A DNA stretch of 64,000 bases from Hyphococcus sp. (GTDB lineage: Bacteria; Pseudomonadota; Alphaproteobacteria; Caulobacterales; Parvularculaceae), in NCBI GenBank assembly GCA_021776245.1, contig JAJFGF010000068.1:62001-126000 (forward strand), written 5' to 3'. The notes below the pieces were generated by a model. It made no database searches and had not been told where the DNA came from. It worked only from the letters and a program-made list of their open reading frames with translations. Positions 44,283 to 54,032 of the stretch are shown here, piece by piece. A program made the translations under genes and the position numbers. How positions within the stretch are numbered: the stretch's first letter is position 1; the number at the start of each line of letters is the position of its first letter.

Positions 44283-46052
44283 TCACCTTCTCTCCTGACG
44301 GATCGGCGGATCATTTGGCGCGCCTTCCGGCAACCAGTCAGGGCTGGTTTCCGGCTTGCCCAAAAGATAGCCCTGCAGAAAATCGACGCCCAATCCTTTA
44401 AGAAGCATTGCATCAGCTTCGTTATCGACCCACTCAGCAACGGTCTTCATGCCGAAATTTCGCGCGAGGTCGAGCAGCGTTCTGACAAAAAGCTGGTTTT
44501 CGCGGGAGGATGATACCCCGGTCACAAACGACCCGTCGATTTTCAAAATATCAATATCGAGCGCTTTAAGATTGCGGAATGACGTGTAGCCGGCGCCGAA
44601 ATCGTCGATTGCAAACGAGCACCCAAGTTTCTTGATCTCGGATACGAACTCAATTGACGCGTCAATGGCGTCGATAATCTGCGTTTCGGTCAATTCGACA
44701 GTAATGCGTTTTGCAAGCGCTTCATTGGCGCGCAGAAGGGAAATATAGCCCTCCGCCCAAACAAAGTCTTTTACCGTTTCCAGAGAAATATTTACTGCGA
44801 GATGAATATCCGCGCAGACCGCCAGCGTATTCGTCGCCAGCTCAAGGACCCGCCGGTCGAGAAGATGGACCAGCCCCAGACGTTCGGCAGCGGGAATAAA
44901 TTCCGGCGCCGGAATTTCCTTGCCGTCCTCGCCGCGCATGCGGATCAGGCATTCAAATTTACGCGGCGCTTCGCCGAGATCAGTTACAATCGGCTGAAAG
45001 GCCAGTTCAATACGACGTTCGTTCAACGCAGTCAGAATAACGTCTGACATATGCGTGTTACGACGGCGCATGCTGACAACATCTGTTTTTTCGGAAAATG
45101 CGGACCAGCTGGATTTACCGAGGCGGCGTGCGGCGTCCAGCGCGGCTTCGGCCCGGGCCATGGCCACATTTGCATCGGCTGCGTGCTCGGGAAGGCTCAC
45201 AGCGCCAATACTGACGGAAGCGGCGATGACGCCATTTCGTGTTTCGATAACGCTTTCACGCACGGAGTTTAACAGGCGCACGCAAATCTGCCGCATGCAA
45301 TCAGCATTGCAGTTAGCGACAATGATGCCGAATTTCGTTCCGGCAACGCGGCCAATTTGATCATTGGGGCCTAATATGCCGACGAGACGTTTGGATATTT
45401 CAACAATGACCTTGTCCGCCGCCTCAAAGCCGAAATCAGCATTTACCGCGCCGAGATCGTCAATGCCGGTGAGCAGATAGGCTCCTGAACGCGCTTCATT
45501 CCCAACCAGATTAATGGCGCCGTCGAGCTGCTTGCGTAAATGGGTGCGGTTTAGCAAGCCGGTAAGCTCGTCATTGGCGGCAAGCCACGACAATTCGGCC
45601 TCACGGCGTCGTTGACCTTCAATCGAGCGGATAACGCTAATCAGACGCCGGCTCGATCCGGCGCCGATCCAACCGCCGCGCTCTTCGATCCAATGGCCGA
45701 CGCCGCCTTCGCCCTGAAGCAGATAATTACAGGCATAGCTTTGCGCTTTGCCGGCAAAGGCGCCGGCGCGCTCCGCGCCGGCATCGCCGCCAATAAGTTT
45801 TTCGAATTCACTACTGGTGCCCGCCGTAGCAAAATTACCCGCCCCCAATATGCGCTGGGCTGTATCCTCATCCGACCAGCTTAGGCGCCCGGTTGCCGGG
45901 TCATATTCAAACATCGTCTGGATGCCGCTATCGGCGCCGGTGTGTTCATGCAGCCCCGCGCTCATATCGTTTACCGGGCGCGCTGCCGGCGCATCAGCGC
46001 CTACAGTTTCGCTCGCAATATCTATTGAAAACGCGTCAGCACGTTCGATCAT
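44283..46052 (-). CDS. GGDEF/EAL protein with degenerate GGDEF
   Basis: About 589 aa from ATG 46052 (GAGTGGG lies just before; GTG 46061 is an alternative). A PAS-like region (about 45-140, with MFEYDPATGRLSWSD) leads to a GGDEF domain whose active-site motif is AGTKF in place of GGDEF, so cyclase activity is unlikely. The EAL domain (about 335-575) has FQPIV, ECLIRM in place of EALLR, NISLETV, and the intact DDFGAGYTSF loop and KIDGSFV. It is therefore a probable c-di-GMP phosphodiesterase, with the GGDEF part perhaps binding GTP as a regulator. No transmembrane helices. Confidence 0.85.
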   Translation of the reverse strand: MIERADAFSIDIASETVGADAPAARPVNDMSAGLHEHTGADSGIQTMFEYDPATGRLSWSDEDTAQRILGAGNFATAGTSSEFEKLIGGDAGAERAGAFAGKAQSYACNYLLQGEGGVGHWIEERGGWIGAGSSRRLISVIRSIEGQRRREAELSWLAANDELTGLLNRTHLRKQLDGAINLVGNEARSGAYLLTGIDDLGAVNADFGFEAADKVIVEISKRLVGILGPNDQIGRVAGTKFGIIVANCNADCMRQICVRLLNSVRESVIETRNGVIAASVSIGAVSLPEHAADANVAMARAEAALDAARRLGKSSWSAFSEKTDVVSMRRRNTHMSDVILTALNERRIELAFQPIVTDLGEAPRKFECLIRMRGEDGKEIPAPEFIPAAERLGLVHLLDRRVLELATNTLAVCADIHLAVNISLETVKDFVWAEGYISLLRANEALAKRITVELTETQIIDAIDASIEFVSEIKKLGCSFAIDDFGAGYTSFRNLKALDIDILKIDGSFVTGVSSSRENQLFVRTLLDLARNFGMKTVAEWVDNEADAMLLKGLGVDFLQGYLLGKPETSPDWLPEGAPNDPPIRQERR

Positions 46053-46427
46053 GTGACCCACTCAATCAATTACACAATGACCATAGGCAGAGAGCGGTAA
46101 ATAAAATTTGAAGCGTCATGACGACTATGCGGCGCCAATCTTGCGCTGTGTAAACCATGAAAGGAATTGTTAACCTTCCTGCGGTCCGCCAAAACGGCCA
46201 AATTGCTCCAAATTGGAGCGCATCACCGAACGGCGCGCGGGCGCAACTGGTTAACGCACCGCGTGCGCGCACCCTGCAGGCTACCCGGCGTGTTGCGAAA
46301 TGGACCACCGGCCGGCCCAAAGCCAGCCACCGCCAGGCGGCGCAGGCCTATGCGCTGACGCAACGCCTCGCTTGCCATAAGCGTCGCCCGGTCGTTGATT
46401 GCTATCTTTAATGCTGGACACTCAAAG
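46053..46427. other. Intergenic gap; doubtful 30-aa membrane peptide on minus strand
   Basis: This 375-bp gap separates two minus-strand genes. A minus-strand frame at 46066-46158 encodes about 30 residues (MVYTAQDWRRIVVMTLQ, then ILFTALCLWSLCN), a single hydrophobic helix ending four bases before the GTG start of the GGDEF/EAL gene. No Shine-Dalgarno sequence precedes it. A short palindrome GCTCCAAATTGGAGC lies at 46204-46218. No other gene is supported. Confidence 0.25.
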
Positions 46428-46904
46428 TTAGGACCCGGACAACCCGCCGGCAACGGAAAGGTCGCGCCGCGCCGTTACTGTCGTGACAATGAAGCCCGCC
46501 ATGAAGTCCAGGAAGGTCATCGACATAAACAGGAAGAAAACTGAATTGCCGAATCCTTCGACGATAATGAACAATAAAAGGGCGACAACAAAAACGACAA
46601 CTGAAAGCGCATGGTTCATAATCGATTCAGAACCGGTTCTCGTTGACCTCAGCAATTCAACAAAAAGCAAGCCCATACTCGCCAAAAGGAAGACATCGCC
46701 CCAAGTGACTTTCCACATATCGCCGGAAACCATCGGCAACTCGACAAACATGACATCGTACCAGGGCATCGCCGCCGTACCGACAGCGCCCGTCAGCGTC
46801 AAAATCGCGAATACGACCAGGCTGATCGCCAGCAAAGGAAACATTTGATACATGGCCCGCACTTCTCCCGTTACGGCCGCTCCCCAGATCAGCGGCGTTT
46901 CCAT
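46428..46904 (-). CDS. Four-helix membrane protein of unknown function
   Basis: 158 aa with four predicted transmembrane segments (about 22-44, 68-86, 98-118, 121-142) and a short polar C-terminus. The loop between helices 1 and 2 is about 25 residues with several aromatic and acidic positions (PWYDVMFVELPMVSGDMW), which may face the periplasm. No conserved catalytic motif and no family I can name. ATG 46904 is used; MYQMFPLL 18 codons later is an alternative start right at the first helix. No operon partner. Confidence 0.65.
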   Translation of the reverse strand: METPLIWGAAVTGEVRAMYQMFPLLAISLVVFAILTLTGAVGTAAMPWYDVMFVELPMVSGDMWKVTWGDVFLLASMGLLFVELLRSTRTGSESIMNHALSVVVFVVALLLFIIVEGFGNSVFFLFMSMTFLDFMAGFIVTTVTARRDLSVAGGLSGS

Positions 46905-47442
46905 TTACCTTACCACAGCTGGCCCACGCAAAAACCCATGAATCGCGGGTTAATCAAAAATAGCGCGGGACCGCGCCTGCATCGCCAGCGGCCCGGAAAA
47001 CCCCAATAAATTGCAGATATTCGCCTGAACACACCGAAAATGGCGTTTCCCAGGTGGCGCGCATGTCAGCCCTTGCACAAACCCGCGACACAATACCCTT
47101 CCAGCCAAAACCGCACCGGGAAGCCGAGGGGGATGCGCCTGCACGGGAAAAACTGCAGCCTGGCTTTGCGCCCAAAATCCATTGCGTGGCTGCAAAGCAA
47201 GCGGCTTCGAGATTGCAGCGGCCTCACTGCCGGCCCCCTTATGGTTGGCTGTAGGATGCGCCGGGCATGCAGTCGCGAGATATTTGGTTTTTGGCGGCGC
47301 CGGCCAATTCATTACGTCCTGAACCAACGCCAATTCAACAAGCATGCGCTCATTCTTGCTTTTGTCAGCGGGCTCAATTACTCCACGCCAAAATCGTTAC
47401 CCTAATAATTGATAGTGCCGCCGGTGAATAGCGTCGAGGCGA
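46905..47442. other. 538-bp gap without a convincing gene
   Basis: Several open frames of 60-130 codons cross this stretch on both strands, but all are basic, lack signal or domain features, overlap one another and have no good ribosome-binding site. No tRNA, terminator or repeat was recognised. The last 40 bp should include the leader of the GT39 gene (GAGGCGA before its ATG). Confidence 0.5.
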
Positions 47443-48936
47443 ATGCCTGAGATCAGATCAATACCAACTGCTTCATTTCTACAATCATTTTGGGTTGTGG
47501 GCGGCGTACTGACATTTTTCAAAATATTTGTTCTTGTCGTTTCCCCCGGCGAGTTGGGCCCTGACGAATCTCAATATTGGTTTTGGTCAAAGGATTTCGC
47601 ATTTGGTTATTTTTCAAAACCGCCCTTGATCGCCTGGATTATTGGCCTGACAACCGGCGTCTTTGGAAACGCAGAATGGGCTGTGCGACTTTCATCGCCG
47701 TTTTTCCATTTTGGCGCGGCGGCTTTTTTATACATCACAGCGCAAAAACTTTACGATGCGCGCATTGCTTTTTGGGTCGGGCTTGGCTGGCTTACAATTC
47801 CTGGCGTTATCCTATCGTCCTACCTAATCACCACAGATGCGTCGCTTCTGTTTTTCTGGAGCGGCGCTTTGTTTTTGTTTTTGCGCATCGTCACGGCGGA
47901 AAAGGCACCGGCGCTGGATTATGCCCTCCTCGGCGCGATGATCGGGCTGGGCCTGTTGTCAAAATACGCCATGATCTATTTCCCTGCGGCGATCGCCTTC
48001 GCCGTGCTTGCAGATCGCCCGGTACGTCAAAAAATATTGCGTCCGCCGCTGGCCATGACCGCAATCATCGCGACATTACTGATCGCGCCAAACATTTGGT
48101 GGAATGCGCAAAACGATTTCCAGACCCTGGTGCACACCGCAGCAAACGCCAACTGGGCGGCGCCATTTTCAAACCCGCAAAAGTTCCTGTCATTTTTTGC
48201 CGCGCAATTCGCCATTGTGGGCATTATTCCGTTTGCAGCTCTGCTTTATATGACAGCGCGGTGGCGATCCATCAAAACAGACGGCGCGCAGCAGACGACC
48301 GCTCAAATGCGATTGCTCATGATCTTCGCGCTAACGCCGCTTGTCATAGTCTCTATGGAGGCGATCATTTCTCGCGCCCACGCAAACTGGGCCGCCACAG
48401 CCTATCCCGCTGCCATTTTGTTGACGACCGCATTTCTGTTTGGCGCGGGTAAAGCCTGGCTCGCCAAAACCAGCGTCGCTATTCATCTCCTTTTTGTGCT
48501 GATTTTCGCAATCGGCATTTCCAATTTTGGATTGATCGACACGCTAAAATTGTCCCATGCAACAAAAAATATACGCGGGTGGGCGGCGCAAACGGGCGCA
48601 ATATCAACCATGGCGGCGGGATTTGACGCAATTGTCATTGATGATCGGGCGCTGATGGGAACGATGCTTTATTATCAAGGAGAAAGCGCGTTTGAAATTG
48701 TCACAATCGATTCTAATGCGCGCGGCGACAATCATTATGAATGGTTCAAGGCATTCGACCCTGAACGCCACCATCGCGTCTTGTTTGTGACGACTCGCGA
48801 CGATGACGCCCATGTCGAATATCGTTTCAAGAACATCAAGCCCCTCGGCCCTCAAACTGTAGACTTGGGCAATGGCGAAACGCGCACCTATCATTTGTTT
48901 GATGTCTCAGGCTATTTTGGGCCCGGCGCGCTCTAG
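47443..48936 (+). CDS. GT39-family membrane glycosyltransferase
   Basis: 497 aa polytopic membrane protein with about ten to twelve helices. The first periplasmic loop carries the GT39/ArnT-PMT signature GPDESQYWFWSKDFAFGYFSKPPL, in which the acidic DE pair is catalytic. The family transfers a sugar from a polyprenyl-phosphate donor to lipid A, protein or other acceptors at the outer face of the inner membrane. The C-terminal 130 residues form a soluble domain. Its acceptor is unknown. Convergent with the GT2 gene: the two stop codons share CTAG at 48933-48936. Confidence 0.82.
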   Translation: MPEIRSIPTASFLQSFWVVGGVLTFFKIFVLVVSPGELGPDESQYWFWSKDFAFGYFSKPPLIAWIIGLTTGVFGNAEWAVRLSSPFFHFGAAAFLYITAQKLYDARIAFWVGLGWLTIPGVILSSYLITTDASLLFFWSGALFLFLRIVTAEKAPALDYALLGAMIGLGLLSKYAMIYFPAAIAFAVLADRPVRQKILRPPLAMTAIIATLLIAPNIWWNAQNDFQTLVHTAANANWAAPFSNPQKFLSFFAAQFAIVGIIPFAALLYMTARWRSIKTDGAQQTTAQMRLLMIFALTPLVIVSMEAIISRAHANWAATAYPAAILLTTAFLFGAGKAWLAKTSVAIHLLFVLIFAIGISNFGLIDTLKLSHATKNIRGWAAQTGAISTMAAGFDAIVIDDRALMGTMLYYQGESAFEIVTIDSNARGDNHYEWFKAFDPERHHRVLFVTTRDDDAHVEYRFKNIKPLGPQTVDLGNGETRTYHLFDVSGYFGPGAL

Positions 48937-49913
48937 CGGGACGACCGGCGTGCAATTATGGAGCGGGCGCGCTTAACCCCACGCTTGCCTGCGCGGACAC
49001 GAACGCCGAGAAGCCGCAACGCCTTACCAATTGCGCGTTTTACAAAAAGCAATCCGAACGACGCCCACAAAACACCGCTCACCAGCCACAGGAACGGCGC
49101 CGGGTAGGCATCGGAAAAGTGGGTTTTGAAATAGCGAATGATGCTGGCCGTTTTGCGCGCCTCTATTTTTACGGGATTTGCACGGCTGGAGCTTTTATAA
49201 TGCGTAACGCTGACATGCGGGTCGAAATAAACTCTCCCGCCCGATTTGCGATAACGAAGACAAAAATCGATATCTTCGACATGCAAAAAATATTGCTCGT
49301 CCATGCCCCCAATTTCGGCATAGGCGGCCCGCGGGGCCATAAAACAGGCGCCGGAAATGGTCGGCGTCTCAAAAACTTCATCCGCACACTTTTGCCGATG
49401 CAGATTAAATCGACGAAAATAGGGGTGCTGCGGCGCAAAGCGATAAAGGCGCATCGTCTCCACAAAGGCGCGCCACGGCGTCAGGGTCGCGCGGCGCGAC
49501 CCTTGCTGTTCGGCGCCGTCGGGGCCGACCAGTTTGGGCGCAATAAGCCATCGCTCGCCAAGAGTATTGGCGTCTCTTAACAGTCGTGCAACGCCGCCTT
49601 TCGGCATCACCGCATCAGGGTTGAAAAACAATAAAATTTCGCCGCCCGCAATTTCAACGCCTTTATTGCAAGCTGCGGCGAAACCAATATTTCCGTGTCC
49701 GGATAATAATCTTACAGGCGTTGCGCCAGCGATGGCGCGATCCACCGCACCCGGAAAATTGCCGTTATCAACTAAAACAATCTCCTGGATTTCCGGCTGC
49801 TCGCAAAGCGAGGCGATGGACCTCGCAAGCAAAGGGCCGGTGTAATAACTGACAATGACAGCGCTGACCGTTTGAACGGCGGGTTGATCAGGGTCATTGG
49901 AAATTTCATTCAT
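48933..49913 (-). CDS. GT2-family glycosyltransferase
   Basis: About 326 aa from ATG 49913; the upstream frame to 50012 lies within the O-antigen ligase-like gene and lacks family features. GT-A fold: VSAVIVSYYTGPLLARSI nucleotide-sugar region, VLVDNGN, and FFNPDAVM for the DxD-type metal site (NPDA), then GACFMAPRAAY and EQYFLHVEDIDFCLR in the acceptor half. Resembles rhamnosyltransferase-type enzymes of O-antigen or exopolysaccharide synthesis. C-terminal segment is hydrophobic, then basic (GVRVRAGKRGVKRARS), suggesting membrane association. Downstream of the ligase-like gene by 8 bp, so an operon. Confidence 0.85.
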   Translation of the reverse strand: MNEISNDPDQPAVQTVSAVIVSYYTGPLLARSIASLCEQPEIQEIVLVDNGNFPGAVDRAIAGATPVRLLSGHGNIGFAAACNKGVEIAGGEILLFFNPDAVMPKGGVARLLRDANTLGERWLIAPKLVGPDGAEQQGSRRATLTPWRAFVETMRLYRFAPQHPYFRRFNLHRQKCADEVFETPTISGACFMAPRAAYAEIGGMDEQYFLHVEDIDFCLRYRKSGGRVYFDPHVSVTHYKSSSRANPVKIEARKTASIIRYFKTHFSDAYPAPFLWLVSGVLWASFGLLFVKRAIGKALRLLGVRVRAGKRGVKRARSIIARRSSR

Positions 49914-49921
49914 TTTCTGCG

Positions 49922-51184
49922 TCACGAATTGGAGCGAATGCGGTAAAGCGAATATGACAATGCAACGCCCATGGCTGCAAGCGCCATCGCAGCATGACGC
50001 CAGACCTGCCAAATGCTTCCTTCAATGAGCAGTGACACCATAATCGCCGCAAGAGCCCCGATCAGGCCCGTCAGAACCGCCGGCGGCAGCAAAGCCCCGC
50101 GCAAGATACGCAAACCAAAGAAAATAAACGCCGCAATGGCAAAAACGCCAGGGAGCCCAAGTTCAAGCCATATCTGCAAAAAAACATTATGGGGATGCGT
50201 GGGCATGAGCGACAATTCAAAGCGCGCGCCGGGCACAGCGATCGTCGCAGCCGTTTCCTTCCAAATTCTTGCATAATCAGCGCCATAGCCGAACGGCAGA
50301 CCATCCGGTATTTGCGCCGCGGCAGCCTGCCAAACGGCAACGCGATGAAGCCATGACGCTGGCGCAATGCCGCCTTGTTTTTCAAAAATCAGGTCTACGG
50401 GTAAAAAGGCTAACAGCGGCGCCAAAAACAACGCAGCCAATATCGCCGCCCCCGCAATGGCAACCGCCCGCCGCGGCGCCGCTAAGGCAAGCCCCGCCGC
50501 CGCAAGCCCCGCCAGGATGGCGACAGCATTAGCGGTGACCGTGTTGCTCATCGCCGCAAATAGTCCAACCGCGATCACAACAGCGCCAATCCAGCGGCCC
50601 CTGAGCATTGCGGCAATTGCCGCCGCGGGAAAAAGCGCGGGCGCAAGCGAGGTAACGCCGCGGCCAAGCGCAGTCACGTCACGCCACCCGCCCGGCGTCA
50701 TATCCGCTGGCGGCAAAACGCTGCGTAAAAATCCGCCGGTGACGCCTTCAAACAATAAAACCGTAACGCCCGCCGCAATCGAAAGCGAAAAAGCCGCCGA
50801 CAAGCGGTACGCCCAGACTCGCGGCAGGTTCAGGGAAAACCACACGACGCTGCCGCCAACGAGCACCGGCGCAAGCACATTCAGGATCAGCGAAGGTTGC
50901 GCTTTCGGCGACCAAAACCCCGAGAGGAAAACCCAACAGCAAAAAATAATGATGGCGACCAGCCCGGCAAATAGCGGCTTTTTGATATCAGGCCTGTCAA
51001 ACAGCTGCCCGAACGCCGACTGCCAGAAATCACCGCGCGCGAAGGCCGGAAGGCTTGCAAGCAACAGCCATGGCGCAACGCCGCGATGGCCAAATACCGC
51101 CGTCAGCGGCAGCAACACAAAAAGCCCGAAGAGCCAATAGAGACTGGCGCGATCGCGGTGCTGCCTGAGGGTAAGGGGCGCCAT
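49922..51184 (-). CDS. O-antigen ligase/polymerase family (Wzy_C) protein
   Basis: 420 aa with about eleven transmembrane helices and one large periplasmic loop (about 280-330) containing GYGADYARIWKETA and, further on, MPTHPHNVFLQIWLELGLPG; the H-P-H-N-x-x-L-Q motif is the Wzy_C/WaaL signature. Enzymes of this family join O-antigen or other glycans to lipid A core, or polymerise repeat units. Which of the two applies cannot be told. It forms an operon with the GT2 gene; thrS ends 8 bp upstream of its start on the same strand, so readthrough from thrS is possible. Confidence 0.85.
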   Translation of the reverse strand: MAPLTLRQHRDRASLYWLFGLFVLLPLTAVFGHRGVAPWLLLASLPAFARGDFWQSAFGQLFDRPDIKKPLFAGLVAIIIFCCWVFLSGFWSPKAQPSLILNVLAPVLVGGSVVWFSLNLPRVWAYRLSAAFSLSIAAGVTVLLFEGVTGGFLRSVLPPADMTPGGWRDVTALGRGVTSLAPALFPAAAIAAMLRGRWIGAVVIAVGLFAAMSNTVTANAVAILAGLAAAGLALAAPRRAVAIAGAAILAALFLAPLLAFLPVDLIFEKQGGIAPASWLHRVAVWQAAAAQIPDGLPFGYGADYARIWKETAATIAVPGARFELSLMPTHPHNVFLQIWLELGLPGVFAIAAFIFFGLRILRGALLPPAVLTGLIGALAAIMVSLLIEGSIWQVWRHAAMALAAMGVALSYSLYRIRSNS

Positions 51185-51192
51185 CGCCGCGC

Positions 51193-53157
51193 CTATACCG
51201 GACGCAGATCTGGCGCAAGCGCTTCCCGCGCCAACGCAGTTTTTGCTTCTTCGCGGCTTAGAATTTCCTGATCTTTTTGGCCGAGGCGGCGCAGCGAAAC
51301 CTTTGTTTCCTCTGCTTCTCTGGCGCCGACAACCGCGATCACCGGAACTTTTGCATGTGAGTGTTCGCGCACCTTGTAGTTGATCTTTTCATTTCGAATA
51401 TCAAGATCAACGCGCAGTCCCGCGGCCTCAAACGCCGCCGCGGTTTCTCGGGCATAATCGTTTGCTTCCGATGTAATCGTCGCAACAACGACCTGAACAG
51501 GCGCCAGCCAGAACGGTAATTTGCCGGCGTAATTTTCAATCAGAAGGCCAATAAACCGTTCGAAGGTGCCAAAGACTGCGCGATGCAGCATGACAGGCGT
51601 TTGCCGCGCGCCGCTTTCGTCCACATAACTCGCCCCAAGCCGCTCCGGCGTTCCATAATCGAGCTGAAACGTCCCCGCCTGCCAGGTTCGCCCGATCGCG
51701 TCGGTCAAATGGAATTCAAGTTTTGGTCCGTAAAACGCACCTTCGCCTTCGGCATAGTCAAACTCGAGGCCGGCTGCAGTGAGCGCATCCGCAAGCGCTT
51801 TTTCAGCGCGGTCCCAAGTTGCATCATCGCCGGAGCGTTGTTCCGGCCGGGTCGCGAGCTTATAGGCGATGTCGGTCATTCCCATATCTTCATAGACACG
51901 GGCAAAAAGCGCGAGAAAGCGCCGGGTTTCCTCAGTAACCTGATCATCGCGGCAAAATATATGCGCGTCGTCCTGGGTCATCTGCCGCACCCGCATCAAT
52001 CCGTGCAAAGCTCCATGCGCCTCATTGCGATGACAACAACCAAACTCAGCCATACGGATCGGCAGATCGCGATAGGATTTAATGCCCTGATTGAAAATCT
52101 GAACATGGGCCGGGCAATTCATCGGCTTTAGGGCCATGAGATCGCCTTCGCCGGTCAACACCGGACCTTCGTCATCCGTTGACGGAACTTCATCGGGAAC
52201 GACGAACATATTTTCTCGAAACTTGCCCCAGTGGCCGGACTTTTCCCACAGCCTGGCGTCGAGCAGTTGCGGGCTTTTGACTTCGGCATAGCCGTCGGCG
52301 TCGAGCCGGCGGCGAATATAAGCCTCAAGCTGCCGCCAGATGAGATAGCCTTTGGGATGCCAGAATACTGAGCCCTGCGCCTCCGGCTGGAAATGAAACA
52401 GGTCCATTTCACGACCAAGTTTTCGATGATCGCGCTTTTCCGCTTCTTCAAGCCGGTGAAGATAGGCCTTTAGATCTTTCTCACTAGCCCAGGCGGTGCC
52501 GTAAATGCGTTGCAGAACGGCGTTCCGATGATCGCCGCGCCAATAGGCGCCGGCGACCTTCATCAGCTTGAAGGCTTTACCGATATGTTTCGTGGACGGA
52601 AGGTGCGGGCCGCGACAGAGATCATGCCAATCACCATGATAATAAATCTTGATTTCTTCGCCCTCAGGCAGATCGCTGATGATCTCCGCTTTATAATGCT
52701 CGCCGATCTCGTTGAAATGCGCGATCGCGGCCTCGCGGTCCCACACCTCGCGACGCGTCGGGCGGTCTTCATCGACGATCTCGGCCATACGGCGTTCTAT
52801 CTTTTCAAGATCATCCGTTGAAAAAGGCTCTTCGCGCGCAAAGTCATAGAAAAACCCGTCTTCTATGTTCGGGCCAATGGTGACTTGCGTGCCGGGAAAC
52901 AATTCCTGCACAGCCTGCGCCATGAGATGCGCCGTGTCGTGGCGGATAAGATCAAGAGCGTCGTGATGATCGCGGGTGAGGATCTCGACATTCGCGTTTT
53001 GACCAATTTCGCCAAAGAGGTCGCGCAGTTCGCCGTCGACCCTTACCGCCACCGCCTTTTTAGCGAGCGATTTAGAGATTGATGTCGCGATATCGGTTCC
53101 CGTTACGGCGCCGTCAAACTGGCGTACAGATCCGTCGGGGAGAGTAATGGCGACCAT
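51193..53157 (-). CDS. thrS: Threonyl-tRNA synthetase
   Basis: 654 aa class II synthetase. N-terminal TGS domain from [14 protein letters not shown], then the editing domain ([17 protein letters not shown] with the HxxxH site), and catalytic core motifs ([39 protein letters not shown]), followed by an anticodon-binding domain. The start at 53157 is where the TGS domain begins, with AAGGAA ten bases upstream. The open frame extends 124 codons further, but that part has no homology signs and overlaps the divergent gene. Confidence 0.95.
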   Translation of the reverse strand: MVAITLPDGSVRQFDGAVTGTDIATSISKSLAKKAVAVRVDGELRDLFGEIGQNANVEILTRDHHDALDLIRHDTAHLMAQAVQELFPGTQVTIGPNIEDGFFYDFAREEPFSTDDLEKIERRMAEIVDEDRPTRREVWDREAAIAHFNEIGEHYKAEIISDLPEGEEIKIYYHGDWHDLCRGPHLPSTKHIGKAFKLMKVAGAYWRGDHRNAVLQRIYGTAWASEKDLKAYLHRLEEAEKRDHRKLGREMDLFHFQPEAQGSVFWHPKGYLIWRQLEAYIRRRLDADGYAEVKSPQLLDARLWEKSGHWGKFRENMFVVPDEVPSTDDEGPVLTGEGDLMALKPMNCPAHVQIFNQGIKSYRDLPIRMAEFGCCHRNEAHGALHGLMRVRQMTQDDAHIFCRDDQVTEETRRFLALFARVYEDMGMTDIAYKLATRPEQRSGDDATWDRAEKALADALTAAGLEFDYAEGEGAFYGPKLEFHLTDAIGRTWQAGTFQLDYGTPERLGASYVDESGARQTPVMLHRAVFGTFERFIGLLIENYAGKLPFWLAPVQVVVATITSEANDYARETAAAFEAAGLRVDLDIRNEKINYKVREHSHAKVPVIAVVGAREAEETKVSLRRLGQKDQEILSREEAKTALAREALAPDLRPV

Positions 53158-53328
53158 GGACGTTTGTTCCTTGCACTTCGCAACCGCAAAATTAAGAACC
53201 GTCCCTTCCCAAAGAGCGGCCCTTTCGTCAAGCGCGCACGTTGTTTGCCGCCTGCAGCATGGTGAAAATCGGACAATAGGCGTCAGATCTGTGCTAAGAT
53301 TAGAAATTGAACCCTCCGGAGCTCTTGC

Positions 53329-53823
53329 ATTCGGAATATTGCCCCAATCATTGCCTTCACCGTCCTCGCTGCCGCCAGCCCGGCCCGGGCTGGCGAAAAT
53401 AGCCTGAGCGACCTCGCCTTCATGACCGGCGCATGGCGCGGCGGCGATGAATTCATATTTGAGGAAACCTGGAGCGAGCCCGCCGCCGGCGTCATGAGCG
53501 GCATGGCGCGCGGTCATCAGGGCGGCCAACTACGCGTCCTTGAATATATCATCATCGCCGAGGAGACCGATGGTGTGATGATGCGCTTTAAGCATTTCAA
53601 TGGGGACTATTCGACCTGGGAAAAAGATGGCGCCGTCGTTGCGCTCTCGTTGACAACGGTGACTGATAATGACGTGACGTTCAGCGCCGATCCGCCTTCG
53701 GAAACCGTCAAATCGATCCGCTACTGGATGCCGACCTCAAAGACTCTTCAGGCCGATGTCGTCCTGTTTGAAGACGGCGCAGAGGGCGGCTTTTCACTTC
53801 TATTCAATCGTTTCAATGATTGA
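53329..53823 (+). CDS. Secreted DUF6265-like protein with apparent ATT start
   Basis: About 164 aa if initiated at ATT 53329. The frame opens after a TGA at 53308 and has no ATG, GTG or TTG before an internal ATG at 53422. From ATT 53329 it encodes a textbook signal peptide ([21 protein letters not shown], residues 1-21), and GGAG lies at 53318-53321, seven bases before it. The mature part, [15 protein letters not shown]...[17 protein letters not shown], matches the DUF6265 pattern (WLaGcW...EeqWmpPagG.MlGmsR); function unknown. ATG 53422 would cut into the conserved first strand. Either a rare ATT start, as in infC, or a recent start-codon loss. Divergent from thrS. Confidence 0.7.
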   Translation: MRNIAPIIAFTVLAAASPARAGENSLSDLAFMTGAWRGGDEFIFEETWSEPAAGVMSGMARGHQGGQLRVLEYIIIAEETDGVMMRFKHFNGDYSTWEKDGAVVALSLTTVTDNDVTFSADPPSETVKSIRYWMPTSKTLQADVVLFEDGAEGGFSLLFNRFND

Positions 53824-53959
53824 TTGAAAAAATTGATTTGGACACAGGCGCACAGTTCTCTATAACCCTCCACGGTTTTAATCGTTTCGATGGGGCTCGC
53901 TGAGACCTCTCGGGTGCGAGCGGCGCTGCCGAAATCGTATTCCACGATGAAGATCACCT

Positions 53960-54032
53960 GGCTTATTAGCTCAACGGTAGAGCGTCCGGCGCTGGCCGGA
54001 AGGTCGAAGGTTCAACTCCTTCATAGGCTCCA
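53960..54032 (+). tRNA. tRNA-like sequence 1 (decayed)
   Basis: Folds as a cloverleaf: 7-bp acceptor with two G-U pairs, D-arm GCTC/GAGC with GG in the loop, anticodon stem TCCGG/CCGGA, variable region AGGTC, T-arm GAAGG/CCTTC with the canonical loop TTCAACT, then CCA. The anticodon loop (CGCTGG) has six bases in place of seven and no U33, and there is no discriminator base before CCA. It is therefore probably not a working tRNA. Its 3' end abuts tRNA-like sequence 2. Confidence 0.55.

Noticed and set aside
44283-46052. Active diguanylate cyclase
   Set aside because: The active-site motif is AGTKF, lacking the glycine and acidic residues needed for catalysis.
46950-47345. 131-codon minus-strand frame in the gap before the GT39 gene
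   Set aside because: Composition is unlike neighbouring proteins, it overlaps equally long plus-strand frames, and has no ribosome-binding site or recognisable domain.
53157-53529. N-terminal extension of thrS to 53529
   Set aside because: The extra 124 codons lack conserved residues and overlap the divergent secreted-protein gene and its signal peptide; the TGS domain begins at 53157.
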